Source of the DNA: JBQTHI01 sp052390035 | GTDB lineage: Bacteria > Actinomycetota > Acidimicrobiia > Spongiisociales > ZC4RG35 | Reading direction: 5' to 3' | Assembly: GCA_052390035.1 (NCBI GenBank) | Contig: JBQTHI010000105.1 | Coordinates: 1 to 18,207 of the forward strand | Length of the DNA stretch: 18,207 bases | Part shown: positions 8,181-15,623 of the stretch, in pieces | Layout: the number at the start of each line of letters is the position of its first letter | Position numbering within the stretch: the stretch's first letter is position 1 | Translations under genes and position numbers: made by a program | Notes under the pieces: generated by a model | Databases searched by the model: none | What the model was told of the DNA's origin: nothing | The model's input: the letters and a program-made list of their open reading frames with translations, nothing else

Positions 8181-9020
8181 ATGCCGGGTCTGCTCGCATT
8201 TCACGCCCATCCCGACGATGAGGTGATCGGCACCGGCGGGGTGTTGGCTCGTTACGCCAGGGCCGGCGAGCAGGTCGTGGTGGTGACCGCCACCGACGGC
8301 GCCGAAGGAGAGATTCACAACTATGACGATCCCCAGTCTCTCAAGCCCCGGCTGGTCGAGATGAGAGCGGCCGAAATTGCCGCCGCCCTCGACATCCTCG
8401 GCGTGAAGCATCACGAGTTCCTCGGATATCGGGACTCGGGCATGATGGGCACGGATGCCAACCAGCATCCGGAGGCGTTCTGGAAGGCCGACTTCTTCGA
8501 CGCCACCCAACGCCTGGTCCGACTGATCCGGAGATACCAGCCCGAAGTGATGCTCATCTACGACCCGTTTGGCGGCTACGGACATCCGGATCACATTCAG
8601 GTGCACCGGGTAGGGCTCGCCGCCTTTTTCGGTTGCCGGGACCGAGCATGGTCGCCGCTGACCGGGGACGAGGAATACTGGGAGCCGGCCAAGCTCTATT
8701 GGGGCGTTTGGACCCGGGAACGTATGCGTAAATTCGCTGAGTTCCGGGAGCCGGCCGACCCCGACGAAGACCTTGACTGGTGGATGAACCGGGGAACTCC
8801 GGACCATGAGGTGTCGGCGGTCATCGATGTGAGCGAGTTTGTCGAGCTCAAGATGTCGGCCCTGGCGGCCCATCGAACCCAGATCACCGAGGACTGGTTT
8901 CTGATGAAAATGCCCGAGACTCAGCGGACCGAGGTGATGGGGGTGGAGACCTATCAGCGCGTTTTCTCAGCCGTCGAAAGCCGACTTCCCGAGACCGACC
9001 TGTTTGCCGGTCTGAGGTGA
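8181..9020 (+). CDS. LmbE/PIG-L family zinc deacetylase (Mca/MshB-like)
   Basis: This is a zinc-dependent N-deacetylase or amidase of the LmbE family. The N-terminal AHPDDE motif (residues 9-14) supplies the metal Asp/His and the catalytic base, and HPDH at 135-138 supplies the remaining His. The stretches GYRDSGMMGTD and DPFGGYGHPDH, and the tail around AHRTQITEDWF, resemble mycothiol enzymes: MshB (GlcNAc-Ins deacetylase) and especially Mca (mycothiol S-conjugate amidase). At 279 aa it is about the length of those enzymes. Mca would cleave mycothiol conjugates in detoxification. I cannot separate Mca from MshB or a relative of other specificity, so no symbol is given. It is cytosolic. The start is set by a TAGTCT box 8 nt upstream. 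It converges on kynureninase with a 24-bp gap. Confidence 0.85.
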   Translation: MPGLLAFHAHPDDEVIGTGGVLARYARAGEQVVVVTATDGAEGEIHNYDDPQSLKPRLVEMRAAEIAAALDILGVKHHEFLGYRDSGMMGTDANQHPEAFWKADFFDATQRLVRLIRRYQPEVMLIYDPFGGYGHPDHIQVHRVGLAAFFGCRDRAWSPLTGDEEYWEPAKLYWGVWTRERMRKFAEFREPADPDEDLDWWMNRGTPDHEVSAVIDVSEFVELKMSALAAHRTQITEDWFLMKMPETQRTEVMGVETYQRVFSAVESRLPETDLFAGLR

Positions 9021-9044
9021 CCGGTATCTTCCGCCAAGGACCAG

Positions 9045-10211
9045 TCAAAGGACCCGAGCGAGAACTTTCACCGCCTCCCACACCTCGCCGTAGGTATTGA
9101 AGAGCGGCGAGAAGCCGAAACGAGCAAGGTCGGGAGGTCGATGATCGACGACCACCCGCTGTGCGGCCAACGCGGACACCAGACGTTCGGCGGCAGGGTG
9201 CCGCAGACTTACATGGCTCCCGCGATGTGAAGGGTTTCGCGGCGTGATCACCTCAATCTGGGTCGCCACCGTCTCGTCTACCAATTCGATGAACGCGGTG
9301 GTCAGACCAACGGACTTCCGACGCACCGCTTGGAGGTCAATGTCCTGATAGACCGACAGGGCTCGTTCGAGACCGACCAGTGAGAGGATGTGGGGCGTCC
9401 CCACCTGCATTCGGGCGACACCAGCGGCGGGCTGGTATTCGGTCGAGAAGAGGAACGGGTCGACGTGTCCAAACCAGCCGGTGATGGGGTTCAGCACCTG
9501 GTCGACATGTCGTGGCGAGACATACAGATACCCCGGGGCCCCCGGACCGCCGTTCAGGTATTTGTAACCGCACCCGACCGCGAGGTCGACACCAACGTTG
9601 GCTACCTCGATGGGCATGACTCCCGCACTGTGAGCAAGGTCGGCGATCATCAACCCTCCCACCCGATGGATGGCGTCGGTCAGGACAGAGATGTCGTGCA
9701 GGCGCCCGGATTTGAAGTCGACCTGAGTAACGGCGACCACCCCGACCCCGTCGCGGATGGTCGCCAGGACGTCCTCCGGGGCGACGATTCGAAGGTTACG
9801 GTTGTGGCGGCGGGCGACCTCGCTCAGAACATATAGGTCGGTTGGAAAGTTCCCGTAGTCGGTCAAGATATCGCCACTAGTCATCCGCAACGCCGCCTCC
9901 GACACCTTGAACAAGTTGCTGCTGGTCGAATCGCAGGCCACCACTGTGCCCGGTTCGGCACCGATAATTCGTTCGAGTTGAGCGCCGACTGTCACCGGCA
10001 GATCCGCCCAGCCGCGATCGAACCACCCAGCGATGAGGTCGCTGCGCCATTGGTCTAGCACTGCCTGAATTCCGGGCCGGACCGCACGGAGTTGCGGTCC
10101 GAGCGAGTTGCCGTCCAGGTAGACGATCCCCTCGGGGAGGTCGAAGTCGGCGCGGAGTCCGGCGAGTGGGTCCTTCCGGTCACGATCGGCACAGATCTGC
10201 TCGGTGAGCAT
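9045..10211 (-). CDS. kynU: Kynureninase
   Basis: This PLP-dependent hydrolase splits kynurenine (or 3-hydroxykynurenine) into anthranilate (or 3-hydroxyanthranilate) and alanine in tryptophan breakdown. Family motifs appear in order: DGNSLGP near the N-terminus, DSTSSNLFK around 94-102, ADLAHSAG with the cofactor Asp near 191, and the Schiff-base Lys in GCGYKYLNGGPGA near 217. Length (388 aa from the ATG at 10211) is slightly below the usual 400-420. A GTG at 10214 directly precedes this ATG and would add one residue. I prefer the ATG because a TACCGT box lies 6 nt before it. No other kynurenine-pathway gene is adjacent, so its neighbours do not tell whether it serves NAD synthesis or catabolism. 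Confidence 0.92.
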   Translation of the reverse strand: MLTEQICADRDRKDPLAGLRADFDLPEGIVYLDGNSLGPQLRAVRPGIQAVLDQWRSDLIAGWFDRGWADLPVTVGAQLERIIGAEPGTVVACDSTSSNLFKVSEAALRMTSGDILTDYGNFPTDLYVLSEVARRHNRNLRIVAPEDVLATIRDGVGVVAVTQVDFKSGRLHDISVLTDAIHRVGGLMIADLAHSAGVMPIEVANVGVDLAVGCGYKYLNGGPGAPGYLYVSPRHVDQVLNPITGWFGHVDPFLFSTEYQPAAGVARMQVGTPHILSLVGLERALSVYQDIDLQAVRRKSVGLTTAFIELVDETVATQIEVITPRNPSHRGSHVSLRHPAAERLVSALAAQRVVVDHRPPDLARFGFSPLFNTYGEVWEAVKVLARVL

Positions 10212-10217
10212 CACCGA

Positions 10218-10223
10218 ACGGTA
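10218..10223 (-). promoter_or_regulatory. Putative leaderless -10 (TACCGT) of kynU
   Basis: On the minus strand TACCGT ends 6 nt before the ATG at 10211. It lies only 4 bp (GATC) from the opposing box for the + strand gene; both overlap the perfect palindrome TAGATCTA (10222-10229). Confidence 0.35.
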
Positions 10224-10227
10224 GATC

Positions 10228-10233
10228 TAGCCT
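10228..10233 (+). promoter_or_regulatory. Putative leaderless -10 (TAGCCT) of the 322-aa gene
   Basis: TAGCCT is followed by 7 nt and the ATG at 10241. It is back to back with the kynU box, so the two polymerases would compete for the same DNA. Confidence 0.35.
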
Positions 10234-10240
10234 CCGGATC

Positions 10241-11209
10241 ATGAATCCCCGGGAAGAGGCACAGGCTCTGCTGCCCTCGACCCATGTTGCCCGGGTGCTC
10301 GAGCCTTCTCCTCCGGCAGTCGACGAGGGACCGTATTTCGCCGATGATCCAGCCGTCGTCGGGCAGGTCGCGCCGGGTCTGACCGTCGTCACACCCACCA
10401 CTGCAGGGGACGTCACCTGGGATGAAATGTCGCGCCAGGACCAGAACATTGCTGACTACGCCGCCGACCATTGGTTAGGCAATTGGCGCCGGCTGCCCGA
10501 TCTTCCCCCTGGCTATGTGGACTCAGTAGTCGCCCTCAACCAGGTGGCGTTCTACGCCCTGGCGCCAGCGCGCTTCGCATCCAATGGCAAGCTGGGATTG
10601 CGATATACCCACGGCGGTTTTGGCACACCCTTTTACAGCCATGATCGCCAGGTGCGGGTCGAGGGAGCCATGCTGGTGGTGATAGAGGATGGATTGGTTA
10701 GGACCGAGCCGGTGTCAACGCTGCGACAAGCCGCATCGTTTGCCGGCGTTGAGTACCGAGAGAGATGGGGACCGGAGTGGCACGATCAACCGAAGCCCTT
10801 CGACCCTGACTCGACTCTTCAGCTCGACCCTGCGGCGGTGGAGGTTGCCTCGGCGGTGATCGGGTTGGCATATTCGGTCCTTGAGCAACTCCGCTGTGAA
10901 GCGGATGAGAGTGATCGCCCATCCCGGGTTCAGCTCTGGCCCGAACATTTCGACGTGGCGGTAGAGATCGGCGATGAGACCTCTGGCCGCCGATCCGCCT
11001 TCGGGGTCTCGCCGGGCTATGCCGCCCACCCTGAGCCTTTTGTCTACGTGTCTCCCTGGGACAAGTCGCGGCTCACCGACCGGTACTGGAACGCCGACTT
11101 CTTCCAGGGCTCGATAATGGACTTCGAAGAACTCCGGGCCGCCGAGGACCAGCGGGGCGCAACCCTTCGATTTCTGCGAACCGGTTTGAGCCTCATGCGG
11201 ACCCTATGA
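10241..11209 (+). CDS. Conserved protein of unknown function, 322 aa
   Basis: I recognise the general look of an unnamed actinobacterial family but no function. The protein is soluble, with no signal peptide or membrane helix. Features that look conserved are YFADDP near 32-37, an ANGKLGLRYTHGGFGTPFY-like stretch around residues 108-127 that is followed by QVRVEG, QLWPEHFDVAVE near 229-240, and a C-terminal PFVYVSPWDK then WNADFFQG. The two aromatic/Gly-rich blocks suggest a beta-sheet fold with a binding pocket. Start chosen at the ATG with a TAGCCT box 7 nt upstream; there is no Shine-Dalgarno site. It is divergent from kynU across 26 bp, which may mean shared control, but no catalytic motif ties it to kynurenine metabolism. 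Confidence 0.75.
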   Translation: MNPREEAQALLPSTHVARVLEPSPPAVDEGPYFADDPAVVGQVAPGLTVVTPTTAGDVTWDEMSRQDQNIADYAADHWLGNWRRLPDLPPGYVDSVVALNQVAFYALAPARFASNGKLGLRYTHGGFGTPFYSHDRQVRVEGAMLVVIEDGLVRTEPVSTLRQAASFAGVEYRERWGPEWHDQPKPFDPDSTLQLDPAAVEVASAVIGLAYSVLEQLRCEADESDRPSRVQLWPEHFDVAVEIGDETSGRRSAFGVSPGYAAHPEPFVYVSPWDKSRLTDRYWNADFFQGSIMDFEELRAAEDQRGATLRFLRTGLSLMRTL

Positions 11210-11212
11210 ATC

Positions 11213-11264
11213 GAACCCTGGGTTCCAGCGCATGACTTCGTTGGTTGGAGCCCTGGGTTCCAGG
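11213..11264. repeat. 13-bp direct repeat, operator-like, before the crotonase gene
   Basis: CCCTGGGTTCCAG occurs at 11216-11228 and again at 11251-11263, 35 bp apart. The first copy is part of a perfect interrupted palindrome GAACCC-T-GGGTTC (11213-11225); the second has one mismatch (GAGCCC-T-GGGTTC). The second copy falls between the predicted -35 and -10 of the next gene, a typical repressor site. Alternatively, CCTGG-GTT-CCAGG followed by TTTT (11252-11268) could act as a weak terminator for the upstream gene. Confidence 0.5.
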
Positions 11265-11273
11265 TTTTATGTT
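11245..11273 (+). promoter_or_regulatory. Putative promoter of the crotonase-dehydrogenase pair
   Basis: TTGGAG (11245-11250), a 17-bp spacer and TATGTT (11268-11273) form a plausible but weak promoter. It would give a leader of about 40 nt that contains the Shine-Dalgarno site at 11305-11310. The spacer is filled by the second repeat copy. Confidence 0.35.
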
Positions 11274-11304
11274 GGCTACGTGGTCACTTGGTCCGGGTGC
11301 GAGC

Positions 11305-11310
11305 GGGAGG
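11305..11310 (+). promoter_or_regulatory. Strong ribosome binding site (GGGAGG)
   Basis: GGGAGG lies 8 nt before the ATG at 11319. This contrasts with the leaderless-looking genes just upstream. Confidence 0.65.
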
Positions 11311-11318
11311 TCTTCTAA

Positions 11319-12116
11319 ATGAGCGAATACCAGGACATCGTGTATGCGGTCGACGGCCCGGTGGCCATCGTCACCATCAACCGGCCCGAGCGCTACAACG
11401 CCTTCCGAGGCCAGACGGTCGAGGAGTTGATCAAGGCGTTCCGGGCGGCCTGGGCGAACCGCACTATTCAGGTCGTGATCCTCACAGGCGCCGGGGACAA
11501 TGCGTTCTGCACCGGCGGCGATGTGAAACAGCGGGCCGAAACCGGCGACTACGGCCCTACCGAGAGCGGCATGTTCGAGATTGGCTACCTCCACAAGCTG
11601 ATCCGGGACATCCCCAAGCCGGTCATCGCCGCCGTCAACGGGCTGGCCGTCGGCGGTGGACATGTTCTCCATGTCCTCTGCGACCTATCGATCGCCTCCG
11701 AAACCGCCCGCTTTGGGCAGGCCGGTCCCCGGGTCGGCTCCTTCGACGCCGGATTCGGCACGGCCTACCTCGCCCGGGTCGTCGGCGAGAAGCGGGCCCG
11801 AGAGATCTGGTACCTGTGCCGGCTATACGACGCGGCGACGGCGGAACGTTGGGGCCTGGTGAACAAGATCGTCCCGGCCGAGAGGCTGCTCGATGAGGCG
11901 AAGGAGTGGGCCGTCGAAATAGCCGGCATGAGCCCGACCGCGATCCGCTTCCTCAAACAGTCGTTCAACGCCGACTCCGATCACCAGGCAGGACTCTCCA
12001 ACCTGGCGATGTCTGCCCTCGACCTGTTCACCGCCTCACCGGAGGGGCTGGAAGGGGCGGCGGCCTTCGCCGAGAAGCGCAAACCAGAATTCGCCCCCCA
12101 CGTCGTGGGCCACTAA
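11319..12116 (+). CDS. badI: BadI/MenB-type crotonase (2-ketocyclohexanecarboxyl-CoA hydrolase-like)
   Basis: This is an enoyl-CoA hydratase superfamily member. The oxyanion-hole segments are FCTGGD (63-68) and VGGGHVL (111-117), and D143 in GSFDAG is the Asp shared by MenB and BadI. MenB-like stretches are GGGHVLH and SFDAGFGTAYLARVVG. BadI-like ones are NAFRGQTVEELIKA (28-40), SFNADSDHQAG (215-225), EKRKPEF (252-258) and the short loop after GGD. BadI opens the ring of 2-ketocyclohexanecarboxyl-CoA to pimelyl-CoA; MenB closes the naphthoquinone ring in menaquinone synthesis. The next gene, a BadH-like dehydrogenase 48 bp downstream, favours the BadI reading. No men genes are nearby. The superfamily call is near certain, the exact substrate less so (about 0.6). 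The protein has 265 aa, typical for BadI. Confidence 0.85.
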   Translation: MSEYQDIVYAVDGPVAIVTINRPERYNAFRGQTVEELIKAFRAAWANRTIQVVILTGAGDNAFCTGGDVKQRAETGDYGPTESGMFEIGYLHKLIRDIPKPVIAAVNGLAVGGGHVLHVLCDLSIASETARFGQAGPRVGSFDAGFGTAYLARVVGEKRAREIWYLCRLYDAATAERWGLVNKIVPAERLLDEAKEWAVEIAGMSPTAIRFLKQSFNADSDHQAGLSNLAMSALDLFTASPEGLEGAAAFAEKRKPEFAPHVVGH

Positions 12117-12150
12117 CGGCTCGCCACCGGCGGCGAGCTGGTTTTCACCG

Positions 12151-12156
12151 AGGAGG
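12151..12156 (+). promoter_or_regulatory. Ribosome binding site (AGGAGG)
   Basis: AGGAGG lies 8 nt before the ATG at 12165 and fixes the start of the dehydrogenase. No promoter is visible in the 48-bp gap, so the gene is probably cotranscribed with the crotonase. Confidence 0.65.
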
Positions 12157-12164
12157 ACACGGAG

Positions 12165-12923
12165 ATGGGCAGGCTGGTCGGCAAGGTCGCCATCATCACC
12201 GGGGCGGCCCGGGGCATCGGCCGCGGGATCGCCGAGAAGTTCTCCAGCGAAGGCGCCACCGTCGTGGTCACCGACGTCAACCAGGCTGGAGCGATGGAGA
12301 CTGCCCGGGCCATTAGCGGTGGGCCGGCGGGGAGGGCGGTAGGGATGGGCTGCGACGTCACCTCCCGGGAATCGGTCACTGCTATGGCTGGCCAGGTTCA
12401 AAGCGAGTTCGGTCGGGTCGATGTCCTGGTCAACAACGCCGGATGGGACAAGTCGGGGTCGTTTATCGACTCCCATCCGGCCGACTGGGATCGGATCATC
12501 CAGATCAACCTCTACGGGGTCCTGAATACGTCGAAGGTGGTGCTTCCCATCATGGTGGAGCAGGGCTCGGGCAGAGTGGTCAACCTCGCTTCCGACGCTG
12601 GCCGGGTCGGATCCTCGGGAGAGGCCGTCTACTCCGCGGCCAAGGGTGGAGTAATCGCCTTCACCAAGACGATGGCTCGCGAGATGGCCCGCCACCAGGT
12701 GACGGTCAATTGCGTCTGCCCTGGCCCGACCGACACCGCCCTGTTCGCGGCGGTCACCGCCGATGATCCCAAGCTACGCGACGCCTTGACCCGGGCCATC
12801 CCGCTGCGCCGCCTCGGCCAGCCGGCCGATCTGGCGAATGTGGTGGCCTTCCTTGCCTCTGACGAGGCGGCCTACATCACCGGCCAGACCATCAGCGTCA
12901 GCGGCGGCCTCACAATGAGCTGA
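12165..12923 (+). CDS. badH: Short-chain dehydrogenase, BadH-like (2-hydroxycyclohexanecarboxyl-CoA DH)
   Basis: This is a classical SDR of 252 aa. The cofactor loop TGAARGIGRG spans 12-21, with D37 after the second strand suggesting NAD(H). NNAG is at 90-93, and the catalytic set is S143, Y156 and K160 (YSAAK). The block SDAGRVGSSGEAVY (143-156) and the C-terminal GQTISVSGGLTMS closely recall BadH, which oxidises 2-hydroxycyclohexanecarboxyl-CoA to the 2-keto thioester, the substrate of BadI. Pairing with the crotonase therefore gives two consecutive ring-degradation steps. A FabG-like 3-ketoacyl reductase is the alternative. It is soluble and cytosolic. It converges on clpB, 67 bp away. Confidence 0.85.
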   Translation: MGRLVGKVAIITGAARGIGRGIAEKFSSEGATVVVTDVNQAGAMETARAISGGPAGRAVGMGCDVTSRESVTAMAGQVQSEFGRVDVLVNNAGWDKSGSFIDSHPADWDRIIQINLYGVLNTSKVVLPIMVEQGSGRVVNLASDAGRVGSSGEAVYSAAKGGVIAFTKTMAREMARHQVTVNCVCPGPTDTALFAAVTADDPKLRDALTRAIPLRRLGQPADLANVVAFLASDEAAYITGQTISVSGGLTMS

Positions 12924-12990
12924 GCAACCAACTTGTTTTCCTGCTGGCCACAGTCGGCCGGAGCGGGGACGATCGGCTCACCGTCCGGAG
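12924..12990. other. Convergent spacer between the SDR and clpB
   Basis: The 67 bp hold short GC inverted repeats (GGCC-N6-GGCC and a wide CCGGA/TCCGG pair) but no hairpin followed by a T tract. I see no convincing terminator or gene. Confidence 0.4.
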
Positions 12991-15576
12991 TTAAACCCGC
13001 AGCGTGGCCTGACCGAAGAGCAGGTCGCCCGTGGCGGCGTCAACGGTGATGTTGTCGCCGTCGGTGAACTCGCCGGCGAGAAGTTTCATCGCCAGCGGAT
13101 CGGCCACCCTCTTTTGGATCACCCGCTTGAGCGGTCTGGCCCCATACACCGGATCGAACCCCTCGTCGGCCAAGAGCTCTTTGGCGGCTTCGGTCAGGTC
13201 GAGGGTGATGTGGCGGTCGTCCAGCCGGACTCGCAGCGCGCCGAGCTGGATCTCGACGATCTGGCCGATCTGGTGGCGGCTGAGGCGGTGGAAGACGATC
13301 AGGTCATCCACCCGGTTGAGGAACTCGGGCCGGAAGTGGCTTCTCACCGCACGCAGCACTCGCTCCTCGATCACCCCGTCGGGAAGGTCGGGTTGGATGT
13401 GTTCCGATCCCAGATTGGACGTCATGATCAACACCACGTTGGTGAAGTCGACGGTCCGCCCATGCCCGTCGGTGAGGCGCCCGTCGTCCATCAGCTGGAG
13501 CAGGACGTTGAACACGTCGGGATGGGCCTTTTCGACCTCGTCCAGCAGCACCACCGCATAAGGCCGGCGGCGGACAGCCTCGGTCAACTGGCCGCCCTCG
13601 TCGAAACCGACGTAACCGGGTGGCGCTCCGATCAGGCGCGACACCGAATGCTTCTCCATGTATTCGGACATGTCGACCCGCACCATCGCCCGCTCGTCGT
13701 CGAACAGGTACTCGGCCAAGGCGCGAGCCAACTCGGTCTTCCCCACCCCGGTAGGCCCCAAGAAGACGAATGAGCCGATCGGCCGGTGAGGATCCGACAG
13801 GCCGGCGCGGCTCCGACGCACGGCGTCGGCCACCGCCGCCACCGCCTGGTCCTGGCCGATCACCCGCCGGTGGAGATGCTCCTCGAGCCGGATCAACTTC
13901 TCCATCTCCCCCTGCATCAGTTTCGACACCGGAATTCCGGTCCAACGCGCCACCACTTCGGCCACGTCCTGATCGGTTACCTCCTCGGACAGCATCCGGC
14001 CCTCGGCATGCAGCTTCTCGAGCTCCTCCTGTCGAGTAGCCAGGCCCGCCTCCAGCTCGCGCAGGGTGCCGTAGCGCAGCTCGGCCGCTCGAGCCAGATC
14101 GCCCTCCCGCTCGGCCCGCTCGGTCGACGACCGGGTCTCCTCGATGCGCTCTTTGATGGCGCGAATCGAGGCGATCGCCTCCTTTTCCAGACTCCAACGA
14201 GCGGTGAGGGCGTCAATCTGTTCGGAGAGATCGGCCAGCTCCTTCTCCAGCGCGCCGAGCCGCTCCCGCGAAGGGGCGTCGCTCTCCTTTTTCAGCGCCT
14301 CCCGCTCGATCTCGAGCTGGACACGCCGCCTGGTCAGCTCGTCGATCTCCTCGGGCATCGAATCGATCTCGATCCGCAACCGGGAGGCCGACTCGTCGAT
14401 GAGGTCGATCGCCTTGTCGGGAAGGTGGCGGGCGGTGATGTACCGGTCGGAAAGAACCGCCGCCGCCACCAGGGCCGAGTCGGTAATCCGTACCCCATGG
14501 TGGACCTCATAGCGCTCCTTGAGCCCGCGGAGAATGCCGATCGTGTCTGTAACGCTGGGGGCATCGACCAGCACCGGCTGGAACCGCCGCTCGAGGGCGG
14601 CGTCTCTTTCGATGTGTTTGCGATATTCGTCGAGGGTGGTGGCGCCGATCATGCGGAGTTCACCCCGGGCCAGCATCGGTTTGAGCATGTTGGAGGCGTC
14701 CATCGCCCCCTCCGCCGCCCCGGCACCGACGACGGTGTGGAGCTCGTCGAGGAAGGTAATCACCTGACCTTCGGCGGCCTTGATCTCGGACAGCACCGCC
14801 TTCAATCGCTCCTCGAACTCGCCCCGATATTTGGCGCCAGCCACCATCGCCCCCAGGTCAAGGGCGACGATGCGCCGGTGCTTCAAGGTCTCGGGCACGT
14901 CTCCATCGGCGATCCGATCCGCCAAACCTTCGACGATGGCTGTCTTGCCGACTCCGGGCTCGCCGATCAGGACCGGGTTGTTCTTCGTCCTCCGCGAGAG
15001 CACCTGGATCACCCGCCGAATTTCGTCGTCCCGGCCGATTACCGGATCGAGCTTCCCCTGACGGGCGATGGCGGTGAGGTCACGCCCGTATTGTTCGAGT
15101 GCCTGGAAGGTCGCCTCGGGGTCCTGGCTGGTGATTCGCTGATTGCCGCGAACCCCCTTGAGCCCTTCGAGAACCGCATCCGAGGTGGCGCCGAGGTCTC
15201 GAAGCGCTTTTCCGACTGCGTCTCCGCTTTCGGCCAGGCCCAGGAGGAGATGCTCGACCGAGATGTATTCGTCGCGGAATTCGTTGCGGCGGTCGTCGGC
15301 TATCTCGAGGACCCGGGCGAGGTCCTGGGTCATCTGGGGTTCGGCTGCCCCGTATACCAGCGGCAACTTGTTCAATTCGATCTCTGCGGCCTGACGGACG
15401 TCGCCGACCGCTACCCGAATCGCCTGCAACAGCGGAAGGACCAGGCCCTCGGTTTGAGCGACCAGGGCTCGTAGGAGGTGGGCCGGGTAGATGCCCCCGT
15501 GATTGCGGGCGGTGGCCTGATCGCGTGCGGCGAGCAGCGCCTGCTGGCTGCGAGTGGTCAGCTTGGAGAGATCCAT
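12991..15576 (-). CDS. clpB: ATP-dependent disaggregase ClpB
   Basis: This is the Hsp100 chaperone that, with DnaK, pulls polypeptides out of aggregates through its hexameric pore. It is full length at 861 aa. The Clp N-domain spans 1-145. The first AAA+ domain has Walker A GEPGVGKT at 205-212 and a FLDELHT Walker B. The charged coiled-coil M domain lies about 405-530 and separates it from ClpA/ClpC. The second AAA+ domain has Walker A GPTGVGKT at 607-614 and pore loop GYVG. The start MDLSKLTTRSQ is typical for the family. GGGAG 11 nt upstream is a modest ribosome site. A HAIR-like inverted repeat 23-47 nt upstream suggests HspR repression released on heat stress. It sits 33 bp after the GATase gene but probably has its own promoter. 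Confidence 0.98.
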   Translation of the reverse strand: MDLSKLTTRSQQALLAARDQATARNHGGIYPAHLLRALVAQTEGLVLPLLQAIRVAVGDVRQAAEIELNKLPLVYGAAEPQMTQDLARVLEIADDRRNEFRDEYISVEHLLLGLAESGDAVGKALRDLGATSDAVLEGLKGVRGNQRITSQDPEATFQALEQYGRDLTAIARQGKLDPVIGRDDEIRRVIQVLSRRTKNNPVLIGEPGVGKTAIVEGLADRIADGDVPETLKHRRIVALDLGAMVAGAKYRGEFEERLKAVLSEIKAAEGQVITFLDELHTVVGAGAAEGAMDASNMLKPMLARGELRMIGATTLDEYRKHIERDAALERRFQPVLVDAPSVTDTIGILRGLKERYEVHHGVRITDSALVAAAVLSDRYITARHLPDKAIDLIDESASRLRIEIDSMPEEIDELTRRRVQLEIEREALKKESDAPSRERLGALEKELADLSEQIDALTARWSLEKEAIASIRAIKERIEETRSSTERAEREGDLARAAELRYGTLRELEAGLATRQEELEKLHAEGRMLSEEVTDQDVAEVVARWTGIPVSKLMQGEMEKLIRLEEHLHRRVIGQDQAVAAVADAVRRSRAGLSDPHRPIGSFVFLGPTGVGKTELARALAEYLFDDERAMVRVDMSEYMEKHSVSRLIGAPPGYVGFDEGGQLTEAVRRRPYAVVLLDEVEKAHPDVFNVLLQLMDDGRLTDGHGRTVDFTNVVLIMTSNLGSEHIQPDLPDGVIEERVLRAVRSHFRPEFLNRVDDLIVFHRLSRHQIGQIVEIQLGALRVRLDDRHITLDLTEAAKELLADEGFDPVYGARPLKRVIQKRVADPLAMKLLAGEFTDGDNITVDAATGDLLFGQATLRV

Positions 15577-15587
15577 TATTCGAACAG

Positions 15588-15592
15588 CTCCC
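15588..15592 (-). promoter_or_regulatory. Ribosome binding site of clpB (GGGAG)
   Basis: On the minus strand GGGAG lies 11 nt before the clpB ATG, longer than the usual 5-9 nt spacing. Confidence 0.4.
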
Positions 15593-15598
15593 TGAGGA

Positions 15599-15623
15599 AA
15601 GTTGAGTGCCTATGTATCAACTT
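15599..15623. promoter_or_regulatory. HAIR-like HspR operator upstream of clpB
   Basis: A perfect 7-bp inverted repeat AAGTTGA-N11-TCAACTT is centred 35 nt before the clpB start. Its core, TTGA-N11-TCAA, has exactly the spacing of the HAIR consensus (CTTGAGT-N7-ACTCAAG), and the clpB-proximal half-site ACTCAA matches fully. HspR is known to bind HAIR and repress dnaK and clpB operons in Streptomyces and Mycobacterium. Here it overlaps the stop codon of the upstream GATase gene. Confidence 0.6.

Noticed and set aside
11319..12116. Assignment of the crotonase as menB of menaquinone synthesis
   Set aside because: No men genes are nearby, the protein is short with a BadI-like loop and C-terminus, and the partner is a BadH-like dehydrogenase; still kept as an alternative.
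13786..15474. Very long + strand ORF (562 codons) antisense to clpB
   Set aside because: It is a mirror of the strongly biased third positions of clpB, which is full length with all motifs; the antisense product has no recognisable domain and a skewed composition.
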